From Chloroflexota bacterium (GTDB lineage Bacteria > Chloroflexota > Anaerolineae > Aggregatilineales > UBA3940), in contig JAADYZ010000172.1 of NCBI GenBank assembly GCA_010092775.1, positions 1 to 20,030 of the forward strand: a DNA stretch of 20,030 bases. Direction: 5' to 3'. This document shows positions 1-7,828 of the stretch, in pieces; position 1 is the first letter of the stretch, and every line of letters begins with the position of its first letter. A model generated the notes under the pieces. It was not told the DNA's origin and did no database searches. It saw only the letters and a list, made by a program, of their open reading frames with translations. The position numbers were made by a program, and so were the translations under genes.

Positions 1-518
1 AATCCCTGCAAGCCCAGCCAGAGTTGTGGCGCTCCTGCAAAGCCCGATGGGTTAACGCCAAACAGTAAGGTCGCGGCCAACAGAGCCAACCCGACCAACA
101 ACCAGCTATAGCGATACCGGCGCAACAGTCGCAGATGCGGCGGCAGCAGTGTGACCATGATGGCCGCGAATGCTCCTACCACAACCCAGATCACCTGGCG
201 TGGACCAAAGGCAGGCGCGAGCCGCTCAACAAGGGTCAGACCCCAGCCGCAGAGCAACAGCACCAATGGCAGGATGTAAGGGTCACGCAATGGTACAGTC
301 CGATTGAGCGCCATGTGCATCGCGACTGCTACCAGAACCCATATCGGCAGCGGCCATAGCATCCACAGTGGCTCGTCCCGTACCAGCAGCAGAATCACTC
401 GATTCAATATCACGAACAGACTGGCCAGCATCAGCAGACCCCGCTCCCGGCTCGCCAGCGTTTGATGGCGATTGAGGTCATTGTCCGTGAACGGGGTCAG
501 ATAAGATGCGTGTATCAT
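1..518 (-). CDS. FtsW/RodA/SpoVE family membrane protein, C-terminus cut by window edge
   Basis: Read on the minus strand from the ATG at 518, an open frame runs off the start of the window, giving 172 residues. It is very hydrophobic, with about five predicted membrane segments separated by short Arg-rich loops. The last visible stretch, an FGVNPSG motif followed by a Trp-Leu-Gly segment, resembles the FtsW/RodA/SpoVE signature region just before the first large loop. These SEDS proteins polymerise lipid II glycan strands in the cytoplasmic membrane together with a class B penicillin-binding protein. The start lies 14 bases after the mtnP stop, with no good Shine-Dalgarno, so it is probably translated as part of the upstream operon. 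The FhaA/FhaB genes upstream support the assignment, because FHA genes and rodA/ftsW are clustered in Actinobacteria. RodA and FtsW cannot be told apart here. Confidence 0.75.
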   Translation of the reverse strand, partial: MIHASYLTPFTDNDLNRHQTLASRERGLLMLASLFVILNRVILLLVRDEPLWMLWPLPIWVLVAVAMHMALNRTVPLRDPYILPLVLLLCGWGLTLVERLAPAFGPRQVIWVVVGAFAAIMVTLLPPHLRLLRRYRYSWLLVGLALLAATLLFGVNPSGFAGAPQLWLGLQG

Positions 519-532
519 AAGAGGAGCAGTAC

Positions 533-1411
533 CTAGTCCGCGAAGTATTTCCCGACGATAGGAGTCAGCTTCTGAATGGTCTCTGGGCTGAGCTTGTCGC
601 GATTCGTGAGGATCGCATGGGCCAGCGCATCCTGTTGATCATTCTGATAGTCGCCACTGCCTAGCTTCTCCACAATGTGCACAATCGCTGAGCGAGCGAT
701 TTCGATGTTTTTCTGGAAGGTGGCAACCACCCTATCAACAGTCACTGCTTCTTCAGATTCATGCCACACATCGTAGTCTGTCACGTGTGCCATCACCGCG
801 TAGGCCATCTCGGCTTCGCGTGCCAGGTAGGCTTCAGGCGAGGTGGTCATGCCAATGATCGACATACCCCAGGCACGGAAGGAATGGCTTTCGCCTTTAG
901 TGCTGAAGCGCGGCCCTTCGATCGTGATGAACGTGCCGCCTTCGTGGACCGTCCCTCCGGCCTCCCGCACGCCGTCGGCAATGAGCTTGCTCAGCGTCGC
1001 AGAGAAGGGATCAGCGACACTGACATGTGCTACAAAGCCATCCTGGAAGAATGTGCGCCCACGCTCGTCTTTAGTGTGGTCAAATAATTGATCGGGGATA
1101 ACGATGTGGCCCGGCTCGTATTCCTCGCGCAGTGAGCCACACGCGCTTACTGAAATCACCCACTCAACCCCCAGTGATTTCAGGGCGAAGATGTTCGCCC
1201 GGTAGTTCACCTCGGTCGGATTGTAGATATGGCCACGCCCATGCCGGGGGATAAAGGCCACGCGCGTCCCGTTGAGGGACCCAATCACAACCACGTCAGA
1301 TGGTTTGCCAAAAGGCGTATCCATGCTGCGCTCTTCGATCTCGGTAAGCTGTGGCATGTTATACAGGCCCGACCCACCAATCACTCCGATGCTAACTTGA
1401 GAATCGTTCAT
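533..1411 (-). CDS. mtnP: S-methyl-5'-thioadenosine phosphorylase
   Basis: The 292-residue protein is close in length to human MTAP (283). It cleaves methylthioadenosine with phosphate to adenine and 5-methylthioribose-1-phosphate, the first committed step of methionine salvage and polyamine by-product recycling, in the cytosol. Visible family motifs are GGSGLY (12-17), the phosphate-binding PRHGRGH (54-60), NYRANI (68-73), SACGSL (88-93), TIEGPRFST (162-170) and TDYDVWH (210-216). The Asp pair in the last motif is typical of MTAP rather than purine nucleoside phosphorylase. The start has a strong purine-rich Shine-Dalgarno (GGAGGAAGG) upstream. The gene sits between fhaB (24-base gap) and the FtsW/RodA gene (14-base gap), all on the same strand, so it appears to be part of that operon although its function is unrelated. 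Confidence 0.93.
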   Translation of the reverse strand: MNDSQVSIGVIGGSGLYNMPQLTEIEERSMDTPFGKPSDVVVIGSLNGTRVAFIPRHGRGHIYNPTEVNYRANIFALKSLGVEWVISVSACGSLREEYEPGHIVIPDQLFDHTKDERGRTFFQDGFVAHVSVADPFSATLSKLIADGVREAGGTVHEGGTFITIEGPRFSTKGESHSFRAWGMSIIGMTTSPEAYLAREAEMAYAVMAHVTDYDVWHESEEAVTVDRVVATFQKNIEIARSAIVHIVEKLGSGDYQNDQQDALAHAILTNRDKLSPETIQKLTPIVGKYFAD

Positions 1412-1435
1412 CAGATGCTGTCCTTCCTCCCGTGT

Positions 1436-1885
1436 TTAGTCTTCTACAGCAAGGTCAATGCGGAGCTCTACGCGGCCAATCTGGATTACATCCCCGGACG
1501 ATAGGACGGTTGGGGTCTCTACCAGCACCCCATTGAGCAAGGTGCCGTTGCGACTGCCGAGGTCCTCCAACCACCATTGTTCGCCGCGCAGCAAGATTTG
1601 TGCGTGGTTGGCGCTGGCGAAGGAGTCTCGCAGGGTGATCGAGTTCGTCGGTCCACGCCCAAGCGTCGTCAATGGCAGCAGAGTAAACTCATCGCCAGAT
1701 TGGACTGGCACATCCTCATGAGATCGAACAACAGCCAGTCGACCGAAGCGCCGAATAGCGTCAATGGCTTCACGATTGGCCGCCTGTACATCTTGCCAGA
1801 TGAACCAGGCAAGCGTCAACAAAAAGAGGTAAAGCAGACCGACAACGGCGAGGCGCAAAATGAGGAGCACCACATCGAGCGGCAT
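1436..1885 (-). CDS. fhaB: FhaB-like membrane-anchored FHA domain protein
   Basis: The 149-residue protein has one N-terminal transmembrane helix (about 5-30), a short linker and a C-terminal FHA domain. The phosphothreonine-binding residues are visible: GR at 76-77, the S-x-x-H element at 91-94 and the GSRNGT loop at 110-115 followed by NG. FHA domains bind phosphothreonine peptides. In Actinobacteria FhaB (FipA) links Ser/Thr kinase signalling to cell-wall synthesis and division. The order FhaA-like, FhaB-like, then FtsW/RodA on one strand matches that cluster. The start is 9 bases after the fhaA stop and has no clear Shine-Dalgarno, which suggests translational coupling. Functional equivalence to actinobacterial FhaB is inferred from architecture and context. 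Confidence 0.85.
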   Translation of the reverse strand: MPLDVVLLILRLAVVGLLYLFLLTLAWFIWQDVQAANREAIDAIRRFGRLAVVRSHEDVPVQSGDEFTLLPLTTLGRGPTNSITLRDSFASANHAQILLRGEQWWLEDLGSRNGTLLNGVLVETPTVLSSGDVIQIGRVELRIDLAVED

Positions 1886-1894
1886 AAGCAGAGC

Positions 1895-2689
1895 TTACTC
1901 GCTGGCGCGCGGAGGGGTGTCGAAGACCTGGGTGTTTTCCAGATCGTCGGGGACTGTATCAGCATCGTTGTCGAAGAGGACATCTTCAACATAGATCATG
2001 CTGTCGGTCTTGGCGAAGACGACCACGTCACCAGACTCCAAAACATGCTCACGGATGGGCTGGTCGTTGACCCAAGTGCCATGCGAGCTGTTGAGATCGA
2101 AGAGGACGTAGCGGCCCCGCCGTAGGCGCACTTGAGCGTGATAACGCGACACAACGCTCGATGGCAGTACAATGTGATTGTCGCCTTGCCGCCCGATGCG
2201 AAGAATCGCGTCGTGGATTTCAACGTGAGTCTTGCCATTGACGATCAGTGTCGCTTTGCGGCGCAGGTGCTGCGGGCCGGTCGAGGCGGCCAAGCCCTGC
2301 GTGGTCATCCGTGAGTCGACATGTGTCGCACTGATTTCAAATTGGCGAACCGGCATGTTAGGGGCAACCACTAAGCGAACTAATGGCGTATTCGCCAGCA
2401 CCAGGCCACTATGGCGCGACATCTCAATCAGTTCATTGCTGAGGTGTGTCGTCAGATGGGGTTCGGCCTCAAGGATGGCGCGATGGTCGGCGGCGCTTAA
2501 ACGCACCGTGTACACGTCGGGGGCGAACCGTCGGCCATCGCCACCCGCGCGGGCTCGATCTTCCATCGTGCGCAGCAATTGTACTGCGACATCGCGTGGA
2601 TGGAGTCGCCCAGCTAAGAGGCGCGAGAAGCCGCCCTCAATCAGTCGCTGGAGATAGTCTTCAAACTGGCGTAAGCGGTCCGGTTTCAT
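1895..2689 (-). CDS. fhaA: FhaA-like protein (DUF3662 N-terminal domain plus FHA domain)
   Basis: From the chosen ATG the protein has 264 residues. The N-terminal 110 or so residues (RLxQFEDYLQRLIEGGFSRL, then a HPRDVAxxLLR segment) match the DUF3662/FhaA N-terminal domain. After a linker there is a C-terminal FHA domain with an IGRQ element, SSxxSRYHA and a SSHGTWVN loop. The actinobacterial homologue recruits or scaffolds peptidoglycan-synthesis proteins in response to PknA/PknB phosphorylation. The frame stays open upstream to an ATG at 2746, but the first 19 residues there do not fit the family, and DUF3662 alignments start close to the chosen Met. A TATACT hexamer lies 9 bases upstream of the chosen start, so a near-leaderless transcript is possible, though no -35 box is seen. 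Confidence 0.85.
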   Translation of the reverse strand: MKPDRLRQFEDYLQRLIEGGFSRLLAGRLHPRDVAVQLLRTMEDRARAGGDGRRFAPDVYTVRLSAADHRAILEAEPHLTTHLSNELIEMSRHSGLVLANTPLVRLVVAPNMPVRQFEISATHVDSRMTTQGLAASTGPQHLRRKATLIVNGKTHVEIHDAILRIGRQGDNHIVLPSSVVSRYHAQVRLRRGRYVLFDLNSSHGTWVNDQPIREHVLESGDVVVFAKTDSMIYVEDVLFDNDADTVPDDLENTQVFDTPPRASE

Positions 2690-2767
2690 CGTAAGGTGAG
2701 TATAGCTTACCGGCTGAATCCAGGCCATTGGTGCTGTGGCATTCATTGAGCAACCGTCTCAAGACTA

Positions 2768-2796
2768 TTGCCAAGGGGTGGAGCGCGCGTTATACT
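2768..2796 (+). promoter_or_regulatory. Promoter of tRNA-Gln
   Basis: The -35 box TTGCCA (2768-2773) and -10 box TATACT (2791-2796) are separated by exactly 17 bases. The predicted transcription start near 2803 is about 9 bases before the mature tRNA 5' end. It lies in the short gap between the divergent fhaA gene and the tRNA. Confidence 0.75.
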
Positions 2797-2811
2797 TACG
2801 ACTCGCAGAAT

Positions 2812-2883
2812 TGGGGGATAGTTTAATTGGCAGAACAGCGGATTCTGGCTCCGCCAGTAGGGGTTCGAGTCCCTTTCCCCCAG
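2812..2883 (+). tRNA. tRNA-Gln (anticodon CTG)
   Basis: A full cloverleaf of 72 bases can be drawn. The 7-bp acceptor begins with the weak U1-A72 pair typical of tRNA-Gln. The D-stem is GTTT/GAAC. The anticodon stem GCGGA/TCCGC (2838-2842 with 2850-2854) carries loop TTCTGGC, with anticodon CTG at 2845-2847. The T-arm has loop TTCGAGT (2864-2870). The discriminator is G2883. The 3' CCA is not encoded (the genome has CTA), so it must be added after transcription. Confidence 0.95.
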
Positions 2884-2899
2884 CTAACATCCTACTCAC

Positions 2900-2925
2900 A
2901 AGTCCCTGGTTGCAGGGACTTTTTT
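2900..2925 (+). terminator. Intrinsic terminator after tRNA-Gln
   Basis: An 8-bp perfect stem AGTCCCTG/CAGGGACT (2901-2908 with 2913-2920) with a GTTG loop is followed directly by a run of six T. It starts 17 bases after the tRNA and ends only 19 bases before the hyuA ATG. Confidence 0.88.
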
Positions 2926-2944
2926 GAGTCAGCAGACGTCGCCT

Positions 2945-4920
2945 ATGTCACTTTCAACAGTCGTCATCGGGATCGACATTGGAGGAACATTCACCGACTT
3001 TGTCGTCTTGAACGATGGATCACTGAGCCTGCATAAGCAGCTCTCCACCTCGGATGACCCCGCCCGTAGTCTGCTCTCAGGAGTCAAGGCCTTAGACCTC
3101 CCCTTGTCTGCCGAAGTCATTCATGGATCGACCGTTGCAACGAACGCACTGCTAGAGCGGCGCGGCGCACCTACAGCTCTGATTACCACGGCGGGGTTTG
3201 GCGACGTGCTTGAGATTGGGCGGCAGAACCGACCCGATCTGTTCGCTCTCGTTCCACAGAAGGCCTTACCCTTGTTGCCTAAGGCGCTGCGTTTTGAGGT
3301 CGATGAGCGTGTTTCCGCAGATGGCGAGGTGCTTCGGCTCTTGGACATCAAGGCAGTAGAAGTCCTGCGCGATCACCTAATCGACTTAGGGATCGAGTCA
3401 GTGGCGGTCTGTTTGTTGTTCTCCTTCTTGCATCCAGATCACGAGCGTCGCATTGCTGAAATTCTGGCTCCGCATATGCTGGTGTCGCTCTCCAGCGAGA
3501 TTTTGCCAGAGTACCGTGAGTTCGAACGTACCAGCACCACCGTGATCAACGCCTATGTCTCTCCGCTAATGGATCGCTACCTTGCACGAGTTGAGAGTGG
3601 CTTGGCGGGGCGGTCCTTGCGTATTATGCAGTCCAATGGCGGGGTCATTACCGCTGCTATTGCCCGGCGCGAAGCCGCGCGAACTGTCTTATCCGGGCCA
3701 GCAGGTGGGGCAGTCGGGGCGTTTGAGGTCGCACAACAGGCTGGATTCGATCATATTATTAGTTTTGATATGGGCGGCACCTCCACCGACGTCGCCCTCT
3801 TCCCAGGGAAGATTAGCCGCACCCACACGGCCACCCTGACTGGCCTGCCGCTACATCTTCCGATGGTAGATATCCATACGGTGGGGGCGGGTGGTGCAGC
3901 ATTGCTCGGATTGACTCGGCTGGCGTGTTGCAAGTTGGCCCAGCGAGCGCAGGGGCTTACCCTGGGCCTGCCGCTTATGGCACAGGCGACCTCCCTACGA
4001 CCTCCGATGCTAATGTCGTCTTGGGACGACTGCATCCTGATCACTTCCTGGGCGGGCAGATGGCGCTACACCCAGACAGGGCGCTTACAGCCGTACAGAG
4101 CCTCTCGCCAGAATTCTCTCCGCAGCAACTGGCAAAAGGAATCATTGATGTGGCCAATGCGGCGATGGAGCGTGCCATTCGGCGCATTTCCGTTGAGCGT
4201 GGCTACGATCCGCGTGGCTTTACATTGGTTGCCTTCGGTGGCGCTGGCCCCCTGCATGCTTGTGATCTGGCAGGAGCGCTAGGCATCCCTCGGGTGTTGG
4301 TCCCCCGCACACCCGGAGTCCTGTCGGCGCTGGGGATGATCCTGGCGGACGACGTGCGCGACTATTCTCAGGCAGTCCTCAAAGCGCTTGATGATGCATC
4401 CGGCAGGCTTAGCACCCTTTTCGACGCACTCCAGGCAAGAGCGCAGGCGGACTTGACATCTGATGAGGTGCCCTGGGATGAGATACTCATCCGGCGAGAG
4501 CTGGATATGCGCTATCTTGGGCAGTCGCACGAGTTGACTGTACCTGAGCCACCGACTGGGATGTGGGATGCCGCCTTTCATCGCATGCATCAGTTGCGCT
4601 ATAACCATCAAGCTCCTCAAGACCCGATTGAGGTTGTGACTGCGCGCATCAGCTTAATTCGACGTCGGCAAAAGCCGCAATTGCACCCCTTACCAAGTGG
4701 TCCGCGTAATGCTACACTCGCGCGGGTTGGTTCGAGCGAGGTGGTTGTCGCGGGGATTACCGTGCCGGCGCTCACCTACGATCGAGATAAGCTTCAAGCG
4801 GGTAACCAGATCGTTGGCCCCGCCCTAGTGTTTCAGCTCGATACAACGATCTATATCCCACCGGATTGGGAAGGTACCGTAGACACATGGGGAAATCTCA
4901 CCCTTATACCCGTTGGTTGA
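2945..4920 (+). pseudogene. Hydantoinase/oxoprolinase subunit A (HyuA-type), apparently frameshifted
   Basis: Two overlapping frames together encode a near full-length HyuA-like protein of about 658 residues. The family comprises ATP-dependent enzymes of the ASKHA fold acting on hydantoins, 5-oxoproline or ketones (acetone and acetophenone carboxylases). The first frame (from ATG 2945) carries GIDIGGTFTDF, HGSTVATNALLERRGAP, GRQNRPD, EYREFERTSTT, MQSNGGV, SGPAGGAVGA and FDMGGTSTDVA. Homology ends at VGAGG near 3895. It resumes one frame over as SIARIDSAGVLQVGPASAGAYPGPA, then GYDPRGFTLVAFGGAGPLHA and PGVLSALGM, to the stop at 4918-4920. Restoring one G near 3893-3896 joins them. Either the gene is a recent pseudogene or this is a sequencing or assembly error. 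The frame is open back to a TTG at 2924, but that lies inside the terminator T-run, so ATG 2945 is preferred. No hyuB partner is adjacent, so the substrate is unknown. Confidence 0.85.
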
Positions 4921-5816
4921 TTCTGATGCTCGTGGTCGGTGGGCTTCTCCTCTTTCCCAGTTCAGTGCATGCCGCTCCGCTAGGTGGGCAGCTCGAGATT
5001 CGCGTTCCTGTCCTCGAACTCCGCCCTGGCCAGGCTGGGACTGCCTTCATCTCTGGAGGGTATCCACTCGAGATTAGTGCCCTTTTGGATGGTGAGTCAA
5101 TCCCGGTGTTTTGGGCTGGCAGTGGCTACCAAGCCACTTACGCTTTTGGCTTCGAAGCTGAGCCGGGGGAATATCGACTGGCCATCAACGCGACCGATCC
5201 GCTGACCGAAGAAAGCCTATCTCTAGAGGAAACGCTCACGGTCCTTAGTTTTCAGTATCCGCTCGAATCAGTGGCGCTGCCGTTCCGAATGGTGCCCTTG
5301 TTGGACGCCGACTTGAATCAGGCAGAGACGGATCGGCTCAATGAGATCTACAGCCAGCATAGCAGCGCAGCCTATCTCAGTTGGCCCTTTGAACTCCCGG
5401 TGCCTGGGAGCGTGGTCACATCTCGTTTCGGCGGATTTCGCAGCTACAATGCAGGTGTCCTGCGTTCCTATCATACCGGCACCGATTTTCGCCGCTTCTC
5501 AGATGAGCCGATCTTTGCAGCCGGTGATGGAATTGTCGCCGCAACCGAAGCGTTTGATGTTCGTGGGAACGTCGTTATTGTCGATCACGGCTTCGGTATC
5601 TTCACCCACTACGCCCACCTGAACGAGATTTTGGTGCAGCCTGGCCAAACGGTCATTAAAGGGCAGACCGTAGGTCTAGCGGGATCCACTGGGCGATCGA
5701 GTGGGCCGCACCTCCATTTCGAGATCATCGTCAACGGCATCCCAATCGATCCGATCCGTTGGATGGCCATGCGTTACAACTTCATCCCTCCTCGCGAATT
5801 GCCCCCAGATAATTAG
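4887..5816 (+). CDS. Secreted M23 (LytM/NlpD-type) metallopeptidase
   Basis: The 309-residue protein has an N-terminal signal peptide: a basic start, a hydrophobic core at 10-23 and a likely cleavage after VHA near residue 29. A beta-rich N-terminal region of unassigned type follows, then a C-terminal M23 domain from about 165. All zinc and catalytic elements are present: HTGTDF (H196, D200), HYAHL (H241, H244) and GPHLHFE (H275, H277). Such enzymes cut peptide cross-links in peptidoglycan during growth or division, outside the membrane. The complete metal site argues for an active enzyme rather than an EnvC-like activator. ATG 4887 is chosen over an upstream in-frame TTG because it starts the signal peptide. 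It overlaps the end of the hyuA frame by 34 bases, so the two are probably cotranscribed. Confidence 0.92.
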   Translation: MGKSHPYTRWLILMLVVGGLLLFPSSVHAAPLGGQLEIRVPVLELRPGQAGTAFISGGYPLEISALLDGESIPVFWAGSGYQATYAFGFEAEPGEYRLAINATDPLTEESLSLEETLTVLSFQYPLESVALPFRMVPLLDADLNQAETDRLNEIYSQHSSAAYLSWPFELPVPGSVVTSRFGGFRSYNAGVLRSYHTGTDFRRFSDEPIFAAGDGIVAATEAFDVRGNVVIVDHGFGIFTHYAHLNEILVQPGQTVIKGQTVGLAGSTGRSSGPHLHFEIIVNGIPIDPIRWMAMRYNFIPPRELPPDN

Positions 5817-5830
5817 GGCAATTCTCTATT
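5796..5830 (+). terminator. Possible terminator overlapping the M23 peptidase stop codon
   Basis: A perfect 9-bp inverted repeat GAATTGCCC/GGGCAATTC (5796-5804 with 5816-5824) flanks an 11-base loop containing the stop codon and is followed by TCTATTT. The T-tract is broken, so termination may be weak. The rest of the 129-base gap to korA holds a short dyad CTGATTTATCAG (5881-5892) and no convincing promoter. Confidence 0.45.
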
Positions 5831-5945
5831 TCACTTCGTTGGTGAATCTGTTATCATTGCCGAACAATCATCAAATAACTCTGATTTATCAGATATTTCG
5901 ACGATTGCTACATTGACCAACTGTGCCTTAGGAGAGGCCGTAGAC

Positions 5946-7817
5946 ATGGGTGATTCAGTCCAAACAGCCGAACGCGCTGCCCCTTCACCAGCGACCGCAA
6001 CCCGCATTAACGACTTTCAGATGATCGTCGCCACGATTAACGGCACCGGAAGCCAAACGTCCAACACTGCGATTCTGCGTGCCCTGTTCAAGATGGGAAT
6101 TCCTGTAAACGGGAAGAACATCTTCCCCTCGAATATCCAAGGCTTACCCACCTGGTTCACCATTCGGGTCAGCAAAGACGGATACACGGCCCGTCGAGAG
6201 ACCAATGAAATCCTTGTGGCGATGAACCCCAATACCGCCGTCGAGGATGCTCAGCAACTGCCCTCAGGCGGAATCTGCTTGTATGACGAAGTTTTCGTCA
6301 CCGACCAGCGTTATCGCGGTTTTGGCTTTGAAGAAAGCCGCGACGACATTAGCTACCACCGCTTGCCAATTGACGCCCTGCTTAAAGAAGTCGATGTTCC
6401 AAAGGCGCTTCAAGATCGTGTCCGCAACATGGTCTACGTGGGTGCCCTGGCCCATCTGATCGGCATCACCTTGGAGAGCCTGGAAGAGGCTCTGATACAT
6501 CATTTCAAGGGCAAGGAAAAACCGGTGGCACTCAATATGAATGCCATCAAAGCTGCACATGCTTGGGCCCAAGAAAACCTACAGACAGCAAGCCCCTATC
6601 GCGTCGAAGCAATGAACGAAACAGAAGGCATGATCCTGATTGATGGGAACTCCGCTGGCGCCCTTGGAGCGGTCTACGGGGGGATGACCTTTTTGGCGTG
6701 GTACCCCATAACCCCATCGACCAGCCTGGCAGATGCAGCGACTGCCTATGCAAACCACCTTCGTGTGGATGAGAATGGCCGCAAGAACTTCGCCATTGTT
6801 CAAGCAGAAGATGAACTCGCGGCGATTGGCATGGTACTTGGCGCAGGTTGGGCGGGTGCGCGTGCTTTCACCTGCACCTCTGGGCCGGGTATCTCATTGA
6901 TGAGTGAGTTTGCTGGCATGGCCTATTTTGCCGAAATTCCTTCGGTCATCTGGGATGTACAACGCATGGGACCAAGCACAGGTCTTCCGACGCGCACCTC
7001 CCAGGGTGACCTGATGTCTGCCTATTTGCTGGGGCATGGTGACACGCATCATGTGGTTTTGATGCCGAACGATCCGAAAGAGGCCTTCGAGTTTGGCTGG
7101 CGTGCTTTCGATCTGGCCGACGAGCTTCAGACCCTCGTCTTTGTCTTGAGTGACCTCGACCTTGGTATGAACCAGTGGATGAGTGACCCGTTTGACTATC
7201 CTGACGAGCCGATGAAGCGCGGCAAAGTCCTCAGTGCCGAAGACCTTGAAGAGCGCAATGGAAAATGGTACCGCTTTGTCGATGAAGATGGCGATGGAGT
7301 TGGCTATCGTACCTTGCCAGGTACCGAACACTGGAATGCTGCCTACTTCGCACGCGGTACCGGCCACAACAAGTATGCCGTCTACAGCGAGCGGGCTGAT
7401 GATTGGGTGGAGAACCTCGAACGTCTGCGCCGCAAGTTCGATACCGCCCGCACACTGGTGCCAAAACCCATCGTACATGGCAAGAAGGGTAACCCGATCG
7501 GGATCATCGCCTATGGCACCAGCGACACCGCCGTCCTGGAAGCGCGTGACTATCTGGCAGAAGCTGAGATTGATACCTGCTATCTGCGGTTGCGCGCCCT
7601 GCCGATTGAGGAAACAACCCGTGCGTTCATTGAAGAACACGAGCGCATCTATGTGGTTGAGAACAACTACGACGGTCAGCTTGCGAACATCCTTCGTATG
7701 GAGCTCCCTGAATATGCTACTCGCTTCATCACGATGGCTCATGCGGATGGTTGGCCCTTAACCGCCAATTGGATCACCGAAACGCTCAAGCAGCACGAAG
7801 CAGCACAGAAGAATTAG
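5946..7817 (+). CDS. korA: 2-oxoacid:ferredoxin oxidoreductase, fused gamma-alpha subunit
   Basis: The 623-residue protein has an N-terminal gamma domain (about 25-195, starting IVATINGTGSQTSN) fused to the alpha/pyrimidine-binding domain. The alpha part has the YPITPST motif (253-259), QAEDELAAIGM, TSGPGISLMSE and MGPSTGLPTRTSQGDL, typical of the KorA/OforA type. A C-terminal domain contains IAYGTSD and YVVENNYDGQL. With KorB it carries out CoA-dependent oxidative decarboxylation of a 2-oxoacid, reducing ferredoxin, or the reverse carboxylation. The start is decided by GGAGAGG (5931-5937), 8 bases before ATG 5946; the frame also extends upstream from a TTG at 5913 without such a site. korB follows 11 bases after the stop. 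Whether the substrate is 2-oxoglutarate or pyruvate cannot be settled from the sequence. Confidence 0.93.
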   Translation: MGDSVQTAERAAPSPATATRINDFQMIVATINGTGSQTSNTAILRALFKMGIPVNGKNIFPSNIQGLPTWFTIRVSKDGYTARRETNEILVAMNPNTAVEDAQQLPSGGICLYDEVFVTDQRYRGFGFEESRDDISYHRLPIDALLKEVDVPKALQDRVRNMVYVGALAHLIGITLESLEEALIHHFKGKEKPVALNMNAIKAAHAWAQENLQTASPYRVEAMNETEGMILIDGNSAGALGAVYGGMTFLAWYPITPSTSLADAATAYANHLRVDENGRKNFAIVQAEDELAAIGMVLGAGWAGARAFTCTSGPGISLMSEFAGMAYFAEIPSVIWDVQRMGPSTGLPTRTSQGDLMSAYLLGHGDTHHVVLMPNDPKEAFEFGWRAFDLADELQTLVFVLSDLDLGMNQWMSDPFDYPDEPMKRGKVLSAEDLEERNGKWYRFVDEDGDGVGYRTLPGTEHWNAAYFARGTGHNKYAVYSERADDWVENLERLRRKFDTARTLVPKPIVHGKKGNPIGIIAYGTSDTAVLEARDYLAEAEIDTCYLRLRALPIEETTRAFIEEHERIYVVENNYDGQLANILRMELPEYATRFITMAHADGWPLTANWITETLKQHEAAQKN

Positions 7818-7828
7818 GAGGCATCATC

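Noticed and set aside
2690..2746. N-terminal extension of FhaA containing PVSYTHLT, reminiscent of transposon-adaptor translation artefacts
   Set aside because: The underlying bases (GCTATACTCACC) do not match the adaptor sequence, and the extension is not part of the FhaA family. It is simply upstream DNA read in frame.
3881..3900. Programmed ribosomal frameshift in hyuA
   Set aside because: There is no slippery heptamer and no obvious downstream pseudoknot, and HyuA genes are not known to use recoding. A one-base deletion or sequencing error is simpler.
6894..7742. A 282-codon open frame on the minus strand inside korA
   Set aside because: It lies fully antisense to a well-supported korA, has no ribosome-binding site and no recognisable domain. 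Long antisense frames are common in genes of this base composition.
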